Source of the DNA: Streptacidiphilus sp. PB12-B1b
GTDB taxonomy: Bacteria; Actinomycetota; Actinomycetes; Streptomycetales; Streptomycetaceae
Length of the DNA stretch: 64,000 nucleotides
Assembly: GCF_014084125.1 (NCBI RefSeq)
Contig: NZ_CP048405.1
Coordinates: 1,364,001-1,428,000, forward strand
Direction: 5' to 3'
Part shown: positions 26,094 through 35,068 of the stretch, piece after piece
Layout: each line of letters starts with the position of its first letter
How positions within the stretch are numbered: position 1 is the stretch's first letter
Program-made: the position numbers and the translations under genes
The notes under the pieces: generated by a model
Seen by the model: the letters and a program-made list of their open reading frames with translations, nothing else
What the model was told of the DNA's origin: nothing
The model's database searches: none

Positions 26094-29000
26094 CCGGTCC
26101 GCTGGACGTGGAGGCGCTGCGCGCCTCGCTGCAACGGGTGGTGGACCGCCATCCGGCGCTGCGGAGCGTGGTCGGCGGGGCCGACGGCGAGCCCCGCATG
26201 CTGGTACGCGACCGGGTCCGGCTCGACTGCCCGCTCCTGGACCGGAGCGCGGACACCGAGGAGGCGGCGCTGCGGGAGCTGGTGGACACCGTCGGCAGCA
26301 GGCCGTTCGACCTGGCCGAGGGCCCGCTGCTGCGGGCCCGCCTGGTGCGCCTGGCCGATGAGCACCATGTGCTGTTCCTGACCGCGCACCACATCGTCTT
26401 CGACTCGCTCTCCACCCTGATCCTCACCCAGGACCTGGCAGCCTTCTACCGTGCCTGGCCGGAACTGCCGACCGGTCTTCCGGTACTTCCGGAGCCCGAC
26501 CGGTCGGCCTTCGAAGCGGTCGATCCGCAGCAGCACGCCGCGGACCTGCGCTACTGGCGCGAGCGTCTGGCGGGGGCAGCCGAACTGGAGCTTCCGACCG
26601 ACCGGCCCCGCCCGGCGTCGGGGGCCGTCCAGGGGGCCTGCCTCACCCACGACATGCCGGCCGCGACCGCCGCCCGGCTGGTCCGCTTCGCCCGGGACCA
26701 GCGGGCCACTGCCTTCAGCACGCTGCTCGGCGCCATCGGCGTCGCGCTCCGGCGGCTGAGCGGCCAGGACGACCTGGTGGTCGGCACCGGCCTCACCCAC
26801 CGTCCGGAGGGCTCCGAGCAGGCTGTCGGCATGTTCGTGGACACCGTGCCCCTACGGATGGACCTGTCCGGAGACCCCGGCTTCGGCGCGCTGGTACGCC
26901 GTCTGACCGCGTCCAGCATGGACGCCTACGAGCACCGGCTGGTGCCGTTCGACGAGCTGGTCCGCGAGCTCAACCCCGATCGGGAGGCCGGACGCAATCC
27001 GCTGTTCCAGATCGCGGTGGAGTACGAGAGCGCGACCGGGCTCACCTTCGCGCCCGGACTCGGGGTGGCTCTGGTCGATCTGCCGAGCCGCCGGGCGCCG
27101 GTGGACGTCACCCTGTACCTCACCCACCACGCGGACGGTGTGCGCTGGGTCGTGGAGTACGACGCGGGGCTGTTCGACGAGGCCACGATCGTTCGGCTGC
27201 TGGACTATGCGGAGCAGGTACTGGACCGGGCGCTGGCCGATCCCGATGTCCGGCTCTCCGAACTGACCGCGCTGACGGCGTCCGATCGTGAGCTGCTGAG
27301 CCGCTGGCAGGGAGGGTCCGCCGAGCCCGAACCGGAGGCGGACGCCCCGGAGTGCCTGCATGAACTGATCTCCCGGGCAGCCGAGTCGGCGCCGGACGCG
27401 GTGGCCCTCGTGCATCGCACAACGGAGTTGACGTACAGTCAGCTGAACGCGGCGGCCGATCGGACAGCTCGGCTGCTGCTGGCCCGGGGTGTCGGCCGGG
27501 GCGATCTGGTCGCGGTCTGCCTGCCCCGGGGGACCGAGCTGATCACCGCGCTGCTCGGCGTGCTGAAGGCCGGTGCCGGATACCTGCCGCTGGACCCGTC
27601 CGCGCCCTCGGCCAGGCTGGAGTTCATCCTGGCCGACAGCGGGGTGCCGCTGCTGCTGACCGCTCGCGCCGTGGTGGACACCGTCCCGCTGCCCGCCGGA
27701 CTCGCCGTCCTGCACATGGACGACCTGCACGCGGACGACCCGCACGCGGGCGCCCCGCAGCCGGACGAGGCGCCGTCCGCCGGGCCGGTCGGCCCCGATG
27801 ACCTGGCCTACTGCATCTACACCTCCGGATCGACCGGCTTTCCCAAGCCGGTGGCGGTACCGCACCGGGGGCCGGTCAACCTGGTGCGCTGGGACCTGCG
27901 GCAGCACCCGCCCCAGAACACGCTGCAGTGGTTCTCGCAGGCGTTCGACGGCAGCGTCATGGAGATCTTCACGACCCTGGCCTCGGGCGCCCGGCTGGTC
28001 CTGATCGACGACAAGCTGCGCTACGACCCCGGGGCCGTGGCCGAGGTGGTCCGGCAGCACCGGGTGGAGCGGCTGTTCATGCCGTTCACCCCGCTGAAGT
28101 ACCTGATGGAGAGCGGGCCTTCGCTTCCCTCGCTGCGCACCCTGGTCTCGGCCGGTGAGACCACCGGCAGTTCCGTGGCGCTGCGCGAGTTCCTGGCCGC
28201 GCATCCGGACTGCGCGTTCTTCAACATGTACGGTCCGACCGAGGGTTCGGTTGCCTCCACCGCGTACCGGGTCGGCTCCGACGACCTGGCGCCGCCGATC
28301 GGCAGGCCCATCGACGGCGTGGAGATCCGTCTGCTCGGGGCCGACGGCCGCCCGGTCCCGGTCGGGGCGGTCGGCGAGATCCATCTCGCCGGGGTGTCCG
28401 TCGCCGACGGCTACCGGGGACGGCCGGCCGAGACCGAGAAGGCGTTCCCGGCCGACCCGCACGCCCCCGCGTCGCGCCTCTACCGCACCGGCGACCTGGC
28501 GCGCTGGCGGGCGGACGGCAACCTGGAGTTCCGCGGCCGCAACGACGACCAGGTGAAGATCCGCGGGCACCGGGTCGAACTGGGCGAGGTGCAGCGGACG
28601 CTGGCGCTGATGGACGGCGTCCGGGACGCGGCCGTGGTGGTCCGCCCGGACGGTGACGGCGAGGCCCAGCTGGTCGGCTACCTGGTCCTGGACGACCCGG
28701 CGGACAGCGGGGCACTCGACCGGGTGATCCGGCAGGCCGCCGCGCGCATGCCCGGCTACCTGGTGCCGCAGCAGTGGGTCCAGTTGAAGGCGCTGCCGTT
28801 GAACCCCAGCGGCAAGCTGGACCGGGGCAGGCTTCCGGCCCCGGCAGCGCAGCCCCGTGCGGCCACGGCGCCCGCGGCGCCGCTGGAGGCGTCCCTGCAC
28901 GCGATCTGGTGCGCGTCGCTCGGGCGGTCGGAGGTGGATGTCACGCAGTCCTTCTTCGCCCTCGGCGGGCACTCGCTGAAGGTGGTCCGGCTGCTCGGCC

Positions 29001-30421
29001 AGGTCCGGCGCGAGCTCGGCGTCGAGATGTCACTGGCCGACTTCTTCCTGCGGCCCACCATCCGCGGCATGGCCGAGACCGTGCCCCCGGGCGAGGAGCC
29101 GACGGCCGAGCCGACGGCGGACGGGCAGCCAGTCGACGTCGCCCCGTGCACCTCGGCGCAGCGGCGGATGTGGCGCAGGCACCAGGCGCACGGCATGCCG
29201 GCCGTGCACAACATGTGCGTCCGGGTCGACCTCGTCGGCGCGCTGGACGTCGAGGCGCTGCGGGCGGCCTTCACGGCTGTCGCCGCCCGGCACTCGGCGT
29301 TGCGCACCCGGATCGTCCAGCGGGACGGCAGCCTGGTCCAGGAGGTCCTGGCCCCCTTCGAGGCAGCCCTGCCGGTGTCCCCGCTGGGCCCCGACCCGTC
29401 GCAGATCCAGGACTGGTGCGAGGCCCAGGCGGGTGAGCCCTTCGCGCTCGACCGGGCGCCGCTGTTCCGGCTGCGGCTGGGCCGGATCGACGAGGAGCAC
29501 TGGACCCTGTGCCTGGTGATGCACCACATCGTCGGTGACGGCTGGTCACTCGAACTGCTGTGGCAGGAGATCTCCCGGAGCTACGCGTCCGCGCTGTCCG
29601 GGCAGGAGGCGCCCCCGCAGGCGCCGGTGGCTCAGGCCACGGACTACGCCCGCTGGGAGCAGCGGGAATTGACCGGCGACCGGAGGGCGGAGCTGGAGCG
29701 CTTCTGGCGGACGGAGCTGGCGGACGCTCCGCTGGCCCCGGCCCTTCCCTACGACCGGCCCAGGCCTCCCCGGCTGTCGGGGCGCGGGGGCCTGCACCGG
29801 TTCACCCTCCCCGCCGCACTGACCGGTCGGCTGCGGTCGCTGGCGGCGGCCACGGGCAGCACCCTGCCCGTGGTGCTGGCCGCTGCCGCCGGGCTGTGGC
29901 TGTCCGGGCTGGCCGGGCAGGAGGAGGTGGTCCTGGCCCTGTCGAGCGCCAAGCGGTCGCTGCCCGCGCACGAGGGCATCATCGGCTACCTGGGCGAGGC
30001 GGTGCCGGTCCGGATCTCCACGGGCGCCGCGACGGACTTCCCTGACCTGGTCCGCCGCACCGGCACCCGGCTGTTCACCGCGCTGGACCGGGAGTCGCTG
30101 CCGCTCACGGAGGCGTTCGCGCTCGTCGATCCGGCCTACGGCGAGATGTGCTCGCCCGCGGTCATGTTCACTGTGATCACCAATGAGGGCAGCGGTCCGG
30201 TACTGCCCGGCCTGACCGCCCGGGTGAGCCCGCTGCCGGTCCCGGGCGCGGCCCGAACCGAGCTGTACCTCGTCTTCGCCCCCGACGATGAGGTGGTGGA
30301 CGCGGCGTTCGAGTACTCCAGCGACCTCCTGGACGCGGAGACCGTGACGCGCTGGTCGGAGCAGTTCACCGCGCTGCTGGCCGGGCTGACCGAGGCGCCG
30401 GGAACCCCGCTGCGCGGCTGA
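25883..30421 (+). CDS. Hybrid megasynthase, second reading frame: C-A-PCP-C
   Basis: This frame has no ribosome site and opens inside the monooxygenase domain, so it is the continuation of the upstream frame. The first condensation domain (about 25990-27270) has His-His-Ile-Val-Phe-Asp-Ser, where Ser replaces the usual Gly. The adenylation domain (about 27340-28850) has Tyr-Thr-Ser-Gly-Ser-Thr-Gly and the Lys of Pro-Ser-Gly-Lys. By hand alignment to GrsA its pocket code is about D-G-M-F-V-A-M-V-A-K, which I cannot assign. The carrier protein has Gly-Gly-His-Ser-Leu. A second condensation domain with intact His-His-Ile-Val-Gly-Asp-Gly ends the protein. There is no thioesterase, reductase or further module, so release may use a free amine as acceptor. 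Confidence 0.85.
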   Translation: MDFGVPADRVLAGLPLVDALRSRFAPGGEHRPQPVAVTGRPLSPAQRRIWFLEQLHPDRTSYNEPKAIRLTGPLDVEALRASLQRVVDRHPALRSVVGGADGEPRMLVRDRVRLDCPLLDRSADTEEAALRELVDTVGSRPFDLAEGPLLRARLVRLADEHHVLFLTAHHIVFDSLSTLILTQDLAAFYRAWPELPTGLPVLPEPDRSAFEAVDPQQHAADLRYWRERLAGAAELELPTDRPRPASGAVQGACLTHDMPAATAARLVRFARDQRATAFSTLLGAIGVALRRLSGQDDLVVGTGLTHRPEGSEQAVGMFVDTVPLRMDLSGDPGFGALVRRLTASSMDAYEHRLVPFDELVRELNPDREAGRNPLFQIAVEYESATGLTFAPGLGVALVDLPSRRAPVDVTLYLTHHADGVRWVVEYDAGLFDEATIVRLLDYAEQVLDRALADPDVRLSELTALTASDRELLSRWQGGSAEPEPEADAPECLHELISRAAESAPDAVALVHRTTELTYSQLNAAADRTARLLLARGVGRGDLVAVCLPRGTELITALLGVLKAGAGYLPLDPSAPSARLEFILADSGVPLLLTARAVVDTVPLPAGLAVLHMDDLHADDPHAGAPQPDEAPSAGPVGPDDLAYCIYTSGSTGFPKPVAVPHRGPVNLVRWDLRQHPPQNTLQWFSQAFDGSVMEIFTTLASGARLVLIDDKLRYDPGAVAEVVRQHRVERLFMPFTPLKYLMESGPSLPSLRTLVSAGETTGSSVALREFLAAHPDCAFFNMYGPTEGSVASTAYRVGSDDLAPPIGRPIDGVEIRLLGADGRPVPVGAVGEIHLAGVSVADGYRGRPAETEKAFPADPHAPASRLYRTGDLARWRADGNLEFRGRNDDQVKIRGHRVELGEVQRTLALMDGVRDAAVVVRPDGDGEAQLVGYLVLDDPADSGALDRVIRQAAARMPGYLVPQQWVQLKALPLNPSGKLDRGRLPAPAAQPRAATAPAAPLEASLHAIWCASLGRSEVDVTQSFFALGGHSLKVVRLLGQVRRELGVEMSLADFFLRPTIRGMAETVPPGEEPTAEPTADGQPVDVAPCTSAQRRMWRRHQAHGMPAVHNMCVRVDLVGALDVEALRAAFTAVAARHSALRTRIVQRDGSLVQEVLAPFEAALPVSPLGPDPSQIQDWCEAQAGEPFALDRAPLFRLRLGRIDEEHWTLCLVMHHIVGDGWSLELLWQEISRSYASALSGQEAPPQAPVAQATDYARWEQRELTGDRRAELERFWRTELADAPLAPALPYDRPRPPRLSGRGGLHRFTLPAALTGRLRSLAAATGSTLPVVLAAAAGLWLSGLAGQEEVVLALSSAKRSLPAHEGIIGYLGEAVPVRISTGAATDFPDLVRRTGTRLFTALDRESLPLTEAFALVDPAYGEMCSPAVMFTVITNEGSGPVLPGLTARVSPLPVPGAARTELYLVFAPDDEVVDAAFEYSSDLLDAETVTRWSEQFTALLAGLTEAPGTPLRG

Positions 30422-30426
30422 GCCCC

Positions 30427-30460
30427 GGCCCGGAAAACGATCTGGCCCGGAAAACGATCT
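30427..30460. repeat. Tandem 17-bp duplication
   Basis: Two exact head-to-tail copies of GGCCCGGAAAACGATCT lie at 30427-30443 and 30444-30460, between the megasynthase stop and the tRNA-Lys terminator hairpin. The second copy includes the T-run and the first stem bases of the terminator read from the minus strand. Confidence 0.9.
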
Positions 30461-30493
30461 GGGCCCTCTCCCCGAAAGGAGAAGGCCCAGATC
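30456..30493 (-). terminator. Intrinsic terminator of the tRNA-Lys gene
   Basis: A 10-bp stem (GATCTGGGCC with GGCCCAGATC), extended by partial pairing of CTCTCC with GGAGA, is followed on the minus strand by CGTTTT. It lies about 20 bases downstream of the tRNA-Lys 3' end. It may also stop readthrough from the megasynthase. Confidence 0.75.
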
Positions 30494-30510
30494 GTACAAA
30501 CCATCTGCTG

Positions 30511-30584
30511 TGCGCCGCCAGGGACTCGAACCCCGGACCCGCTGATTAAGAGTCAGCTGCTCTAACCAACTGAGCTAGCGGCGC
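30511..30584 (-). tRNA. tRNA-Lys (anticodon CTT)
   Basis: The minus strand folds into a canonical cloverleaf. Acceptor arms GCGCCGC and GCGGCGC pair perfectly, the D-loop has AGTTGGTTAGA, the anticodon loop is CTCTTAA with CTT, and the T-arm contains GGTTCGAGTCC. The discriminator is A and CCA is not encoded. A TAATGT at 30600-30605 is a possible -10 element. Its 3' end faces the biosynthetic cluster. Confidence 0.96.
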
Positions 30585-30684
30585 TTGCTGACGTCGAAAA
30601 CATTACATGACGAGGGGCCTCCTTGCCGAATCGGTGCCCCCGGACGCCGGACCGGTGCCCTCGCCCCCCCGGACGGCGGGCAGG

Positions 30685-31311
30685 TCAGGCCCAGGGCGAG
30701 GCCGAGTCCAGCAGCTGCAGCCGACCCGGGGACGAGGCCAGCGGGGTGGTGGTCTGGGTGGGCCGCGGCGCGGGATCGGCGCCGACGCCGACGCCGTCGG
30801 CGGGCCCCTCGGCCACCGGGCAGCGCGCCGCCCGGACGCAGGCCCAGAGCAGGACCGACGCCCCCGGCAGCCAGGGCTCGTGCGAGTCCGGCGCGACGAT
30901 CCACCGGTTGGGGCCCTCCGGGGCGTCCACCATCCGCCGCACCGGCGGCACGGTGATGGCGTCCCCCTGGCCGTGGCAGAGCAGCGGCGGCACATCGCGC
31001 GCCCACTCCTCCCACACCAGCAGGGAGCGCAGCCGGGCGGCGGTGCCGACCTCGGTGAAGATCAGGATCCGGCCCCGGTGGGTGGCGACCGGGCCGCAGC
31101 CGGGACCGGACTCCCACAGCTCGTCCACCACCCGTCTGCCGAACAGGCCGGGCAGGTTCACCGCATCGAAGGTGCGCCCGCAGGGCAGCACCGTGGGGGC
31201 CCAGGGCTGGGACTCCCACAGGGCGCGCATGCTGCGCGGATACTCGCTGGCGGAGGCCAGCCACGCCTCGCCGGCGACGGTGACGTACTCGATCGACTGA
31301 TGCGTCCACAT
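30685..31311 (-). CDS. Prim-pol-like (bifunctional DNA primase/polymerase N-terminal) protein
   Basis: This 208-residue protein contains the pattern Gly-Arg-Thr-Phe-Asp-Ala-Val-Asn-Leu-Pro, Gly-Cys-Gly-Pro-Val-Ala, and Cys-His-Gly-Gln-Gly-Asp-Ala-Ile-Thr-Val-Pro-Pro. Short actinobacterial proteins annotated as bifunctional DNA primase/polymerase N-terminal domain share it. The acidic catalytic residues of a working archaeo-eukaryotic primase are not obvious, so activity is doubtful. I chose ATG at 31311, because GAGGGG lies seven bases upstream; the GTG at 31317 is too close to it. It sits immediately upstream of tRNA-Lys on the same strand. Confidence 0.65.
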   Translation of the reverse strand: MWTHQSIEYVTVAGEAWLASASEYPRSMRALWESQPWAPTVLPCGRTFDAVNLPGLFGRRVVDELWESGPGCGPVATHRGRILIFTEVGTAARLRSLLVWEEWARDVPPLLCHGQGDAITVPPVRRMVDAPEGPNRWIVAPDSHEPWLPGASVLLWACVRAARCPVAEGPADGVGVGADPAPRPTQTTTPLASSPGRLQLLDSASPWA

Positions 31312-31485
31312 GTCCACCCCTCTACAGCTACTCGCGGTCGAGGAGGGACGGGGCGGGAAACGCGGAACGCCGGACAGGCCCGGTGGGTGCGGCGTATCCT
31401 CCCCGGCATATGCCAGGTGCCCAGCCCGAGTGCCTGGCTCGGGTGCCGTGGTCCGAGTGCCCTGGCTCGGGCGTTCGGCCCGGGC

Positions 31486-31836
31486 TCAGCCCAGCCGCTG
31501 CTGCCGCTGGAGGCCCCGGCCGTGCTCCACCATCTTGGCGGCGTAGTCCGGCGTCCAGTCCGCCCGGGCGGCGATCTCCTCGAAGCTGAGGCTGTCGAAG
31601 TGCCGGGGGTCGGCCAGCTGGGCGGCGGCGATGGCCTGGAAGTCGCTCGCCCGCTCGGCGGCGGCCCGGAACGCCAGGGTCAGCTCGGTCGAGCGGCGCA
31701 GCAGTTCGCGGGGGTCCTCGATCGACTCCAGGTCGAAGAAGTGCTCCTGCTCCGGTTCCGCCAGGCCGGGCTCGAAGAGCAGCGGGGCGGGGCGGAGCCT
31801 CCGCTGCGGCAAGCGGTCGGCGGGGGAGTCGGACAT
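31486..31836 (-). CDS. Conserved-looking hypothetical protein
   Basis: ATG at 31836 has GGAGGTG seven bases upstream, which fixes the start; the frame to 31923 is leader. The 116-residue product is acidic and helical. Its C-terminal half (Leu-Ser-Phe-Glu-Glu-Ile-Ala-Ala-Arg-Ala-Asp-Trp-Thr) looks like a small helix-turn-helix or helical bundle. No family can be named with confidence. Confidence 0.65.
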   Translation of the reverse strand: MSDSPADRLPQRRLRPAPLLFEPGLAEPEQEHFFDLESIEDPRELLRRSTELTLAFRAAAERASDFQAIAAAQLADPRHFDSLSFEEIAARADWTPDYAAKMVEHGRGLQRQQRLG

Positions 31837-32045
31837 CGGGGCACCTCCGTGCGGGTCGCGTGTCATCAGGGAGAGAGCGGCGGGCCTGGCTGTCCGGCGG
31901 TGCGCCCGCCGGGTCGGCCGCATTCCATTGTCAGGCCAGGCCGCCAGGTACGGAACAGGGCGGCACGCTGCGCCTATTCCCGTGCCACCGCAATCAGGGT
32001 GCGTCCGCCCGGCGTGCGCCCCCGCCCGCTACCAGCCGCCTGTGA

Positions 32046-33407
32046 TCAGCCGGTTACCCGGTGTTCGGCCAGGTGTGCGAGGACGGCGTGGTTGGCCTCC
32101 CAGCCGTCCGGGAACGCCACGGTCACGCCCAGCCGCACCGGCTCGGTCGAGGGGTGCTCGTCCAGCAGCCCGGCGATCCCGGCCCGGGCCACCACGATGC
32201 AGGCGTGCCGGTGCCGGGAGGCCAGCACGCACAACCGCCCCGTCTCCAGGTGGAAGGCGGTCGCGTCCGGACGCCCGGAGAGCGGGTGCAGCACCACCGT
32301 CACGTCGTACTCCCGGCCCTGCAGCCGGTTGGCGGTGTCCACCGTGACGCCCTCGCCGCCGCCCCCGGCCACCGGCACGCCGAGCCCGGCCAGCGCGGCG
32401 CGGACGGCGGCGGCCTGGTCCCGGTGGGCGGTGCCGACCGCGATCCGGTCGGCGCCCAGCGGGCTCTCGCCGCGCTCGGAAGCGCAGACCCCGCGCCGGT
32501 CGAGCAGCCGCCGGACCAACCCGGCGACCGCCCGCACCGCCTCCGGATCGGTCCGGACGGTGTGCCTGGCCGGGAGCTCCAGCAGGCCCCAACCGGTCTC
32601 GGCGGCGATGTCGATCACCCGGTCGGCCGCCGAGCCGTCCCCCGCCGCCGACAGCCGCAGCAGCCGCTCACCCGCCCCGGTCCCGGCCCGGAACGGCGCG
32701 TACGGGTAGAACGCGGCCGAGACCAGCGGCGCGGCCGACGCCGGCAGCCGCCAGGACACCGGCAGCCGGTGCGGGACGATCCGCGGGTTGTGCGCCAGCA
32801 GCGTCACCACGGCGCTGCTGGACGGGTCGTAGCTGAGCCCGGCCCACTGCTCCGTGCCGACGATGGTGAACGGGTCGAGCTGCCCCGGATCGCCGACGAA
32901 CAGCGCCCGTTCGAACAGCCGGGCCACGGCCAGCAGCGCGTCCGACCGCATCTGGTAGGCCTCGTCCACGATGGCGTGCCGCCACGGATCGACGCCCTTG
33001 ACCCACTGCCACTTGGCCGCGGTGGACACCACCACGTCCTGTTCCGCCAGGTCGGACACCTTGGCCGAGGGCAGCACGTTGGGGTGGCGCAGCACGCCCG
33101 GATCGGGGGCGGCGTCGCTGCCGTGCAGCCGCCCCACGGTGAGCCCGGGATCGGCCGTGGCCAGCCGGTCCACCAGGTCGTCCACCTGGCTGTTGGTCTG
33201 CGCGACCACCATCAGCCGCTCGCCGGAGCCGACCAGCTCCCGGGCGGCCCGCACCACCAGCGTGGACTTGCCCGCGCCGGGCGGGGAGTCCACCACCGTG
33301 CCGCGCTCACTGCCGTGCAGGGTCGCCTCCAGGATGGCGGCGACCGCCCGGTCGGCCTCGGCGGCGGGGCCGCCGGGCGCGGACGGGGCGGGGGAGAGCG
33401 GGCTCAA
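32046..33407 (-). CDS. Superfamily 1 helicase-type AAA ATPase
   Basis: This 453-residue protein has a Walker A Ser-Pro-Pro-Gly-Ala-Gly-Lys-Ser-Thr near residue 42, a Walker B Val-Asp-Glu-Ala near 130, a motif-III Gly-Asp-Pro-Gly-Gln-Leu, a motif-IV Ser-Trp-Arg-Leu, and the C-terminal Gln-Gly-Arg-Glu-Tyr-Asp-Val-Thr-Val-Val followed by an Ala-Ser-Arg-His-Arg-His motif. This matches Upf1/Sen1-like SF1 helicases (AAA_11/AAA_12). The TTG start at 33407 overlaps the preceding stop (TTGA) and has GGAGGG upstream. It forms an operon with the next two genes on the strand, and probably unwinds or remodels nucleic acid together with the nuclease. Confidence 0.8.
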   Translation of the reverse strand: MSPLSPAPSAPGGPAAEADRAVAAILEATLHGSERGTVVDSPPGAGKSTLVVRAARELVGSGERLMVVAQTNSQVDDLVDRLATADPGLTVGRLHGSDAAPDPGVLRHPNVLPSAKVSDLAEQDVVVSTAAKWQWVKGVDPWRHAIVDEAYQMRSDALLAVARLFERALFVGDPGQLDPFTIVGTEQWAGLSYDPSSSAVVTLLAHNPRIVPHRLPVSWRLPASAAPLVSAAFYPYAPFRAGTGAGERLLRLSAAGDGSAADRVIDIAAETGWGLLELPARHTVRTDPEAVRAVAGLVRRLLDRRGVCASERGESPLGADRIAVGTAHRDQAAAVRAALAGLGVPVAGGGGEGVTVDTANRLQGREYDVTVVLHPLSGRPDATAFHLETGRLCVLASRHRHACIVVARAGIAGLLDEHPSTEPVRLGVTVAFPDGWEANHAVLAHLAEHRVTG

Positions 33408-35068
33408 CGGACGGACCCTCCATCATGGTCGGCTGCTACGGCGGCGGGCCCGGCCGGTTCGGCGGCCCCGGTGATCCCTACGGTCCCGGCCGGGAGCGTT
33501 CCCGGCGGGCCGCCGTGGGTCCACGGCGTGTCCTCCGGCTCGGGCAGCGGCGCGGACTGGCGGGCCGTCAGCTCGAAGACGGTGAAGCACACCGTCTCCC
33601 CCACCTCGGGAACGCTCCCGGGCGCGGGCTCCTTCTTCAGGCCCATGCCGCTGACCAGCCGGAGCGTGACGCTGCCCGGGCCGTCGGCGCCCCCGCCCCC
33701 GCTGTCGTCCCCGCCTTCGCCGTCGCTTCCGGCGGCGACCAGCACCGCCCGCTGGCCGCCCGGGCCGCCGGCCCGGTGCAGCTCCTGGCCCGGCTCGGCG
33801 TGCGGCCGGTCAGCGGTGCGCACCGTCAGCAGCGGCCTCGGCCTGGGCGTCCTGCGGCTGGTGTCGTACTCCGGTTCCACCGCCGTGACCGTGCCCACCA
33901 GCGCCTCCCCGGCCAGCCGGCGCTCGGCCATGGCCAGCGGATCGTCCAGGGCCTCCTGGACGCCGACCGTCGTCTGTTCGCGTTCGCGCTGCGCCAGCTT
34001 GCGGGCGGCGGTCACCGCGTCGTCCCGGATCGGCTGCGGCGGCTCGCCCGCCGCGATCCGGTCCCGGTGCGCGGTGTAGGACCAGCGGTCGCCGGTCCAG
34101 CGCTCCGCCAGATGACCGGCCGCAGGAAGGGTGCGCAGCAGCTCCAGGCCGTGCCAGAGCTGCTCCCAGACCGGCCGGAGCACGCCCGCCAGCAGCTCGT
34201 TCACCTCCTGCTCCCGGGCCTCGACCAGGGCCCGGTCGGCCGCGTGCCCGGCCGCGGCCTGCCGGGCCGCGTCGTAGCGGTTGATCGCCGGGGCCAGCAG
34301 CTGGCTGTCGAAGTGCGGATCCGTGCTGGGGCCGGCCGGCGGGCACAGCAGCTGTCCCCGGTCGTCGCGCCCGGTCTCGGCGTGCAGCGCCGCCTGCGCG
34401 CCGGTCAGCCCCGGCGGCGGGTCGATCCACCCCAGCAGCGCGCCCAGGTGCTGGTCCTCCAGGGCGCTCTGCCCGGTCGCCCAGTGCCGGGACAGCAGGT
34501 CGGTCATCGCCACCAGCATCGACGAGCCCGGCACCTGGGAGCGTTCCCGCAGGTGGGTGAGGTGGCGGCCGAGCAGCGGCACTCGGGCCGGCGCCGGGTA
34601 GGGGCCCGGGTCGGGGTCCTCCGCGGTGCGGCGGAACCGGGTGGACCGGCCGAGCAGCCCCAGCAGCTCCACCCCGCCCCGGTTGGGCACCACCAGCTGC
34701 GGCGCGTCCAGGCACAGCTCGCGGGAGACCTCGGTCCGCTCGCCGGTCTGCGCGTCCTTGGTCTCCTTGGTCAGGATCTCGACGTCCTGCCCGAAGGACT
34801 CCAGGTAGGGCAGCAGCTCGTCGGCGAGGTCGGCCAGGAACGCGAACCGCCGGTCCCGGTCCAGCGGCTGCGGGACCGTCAGCAGCCGGGGCCGCTCCCG
34901 GTCCCGGCCCAGCATCACCGCCAGCGGCGCGCCCGCCTCGCCCGCGGCGGCCAGCGGCACCAGCACCATCGGCCGCTCCGCCAAGTGCCGGTGCAGCACG
35001 GTGGCCAGCGGCTCCGCCCGACCGCTGCGCACGGCCTGCAACCGCGCCAGCGTCGCCAGTAGGCTCAT
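33404..35068 (-). CDS. Hypothetical protein of the helicase-nuclease operon
   Basis: This 554-residue protein starts at an ATG overlapping the nuclease stop (ATGA) and ends overlapping the helicase start, so all three genes are probably translationally coupled. It is soluble, with a helical middle section (about residues 270-380) and a C-terminal beta-rich part of about 150 residues containing a Gly-rich insertion. I recognise no catalytic motif. Its consistent sandwiching between a nuclease and a helicase suggests a structural or DNA-binding subunit of the same complex. Confidence 0.75.
   Translation of the reverse strand: MSLLATLARLQAVRSGRAEPLATVLHRHLAERPMVLVPLAAAGEAGAPLAVMLGRDRERPRLLTVPQPLDRDRRFAFLADLADELLPYLESFGQDVEILTKETKDAQTGERTEVSRELCLDAPQLVVPNRGGVELLGLLGRSTRFRRTAEDPDPGPYPAPARVPLLGRHLTHLRERSQVPGSSMLVAMTDLLSRHWATGQSALEDQHLGALLGWIDPPPGLTGAQAALHAETGRDDRGQLLCPPAGPSTDPHFDSQLLAPAINRYDAARQAAAGHAADRALVEAREQEVNELLAGVLRPVWEQLWHGLELLRTLPAAGHLAERWTGDRWSYTAHRDRIAAGEPPQPIRDDAVTAARKLAQREREQTTVGVQEALDDPLAMAERRLAGEALVGTVTAVEPEYDTSRRTPRPRPLLTVRTADRPHAEPGQELHRAGGPGGQRAVLVAAGSDGEGGDDSGGGGADGPGSVTLRLVSGMGLKKEPAPGSVPEVGETVCFTVFELTARQSAPLPEPEDTPWTHGGPPGTLPAGTVGITGAAEPAGPAAVAADHDGGSVR

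Noticed and set aside
30511-30584. tRNA-Lys as a proven attachment site
   Set aside because: No integrase, excisionase or duplicated tRNA 3' segment was found in the window, so it is only raised as a possibility in the findings.
34537-34548. GGGAGCGTTCCC and similar near-palindromes in the helicase operon as CebR boxes
   Set aside because: They carry a mismatch in the core, lie deep inside unrelated coding sequence and are expected by chance in DNA of this composition.
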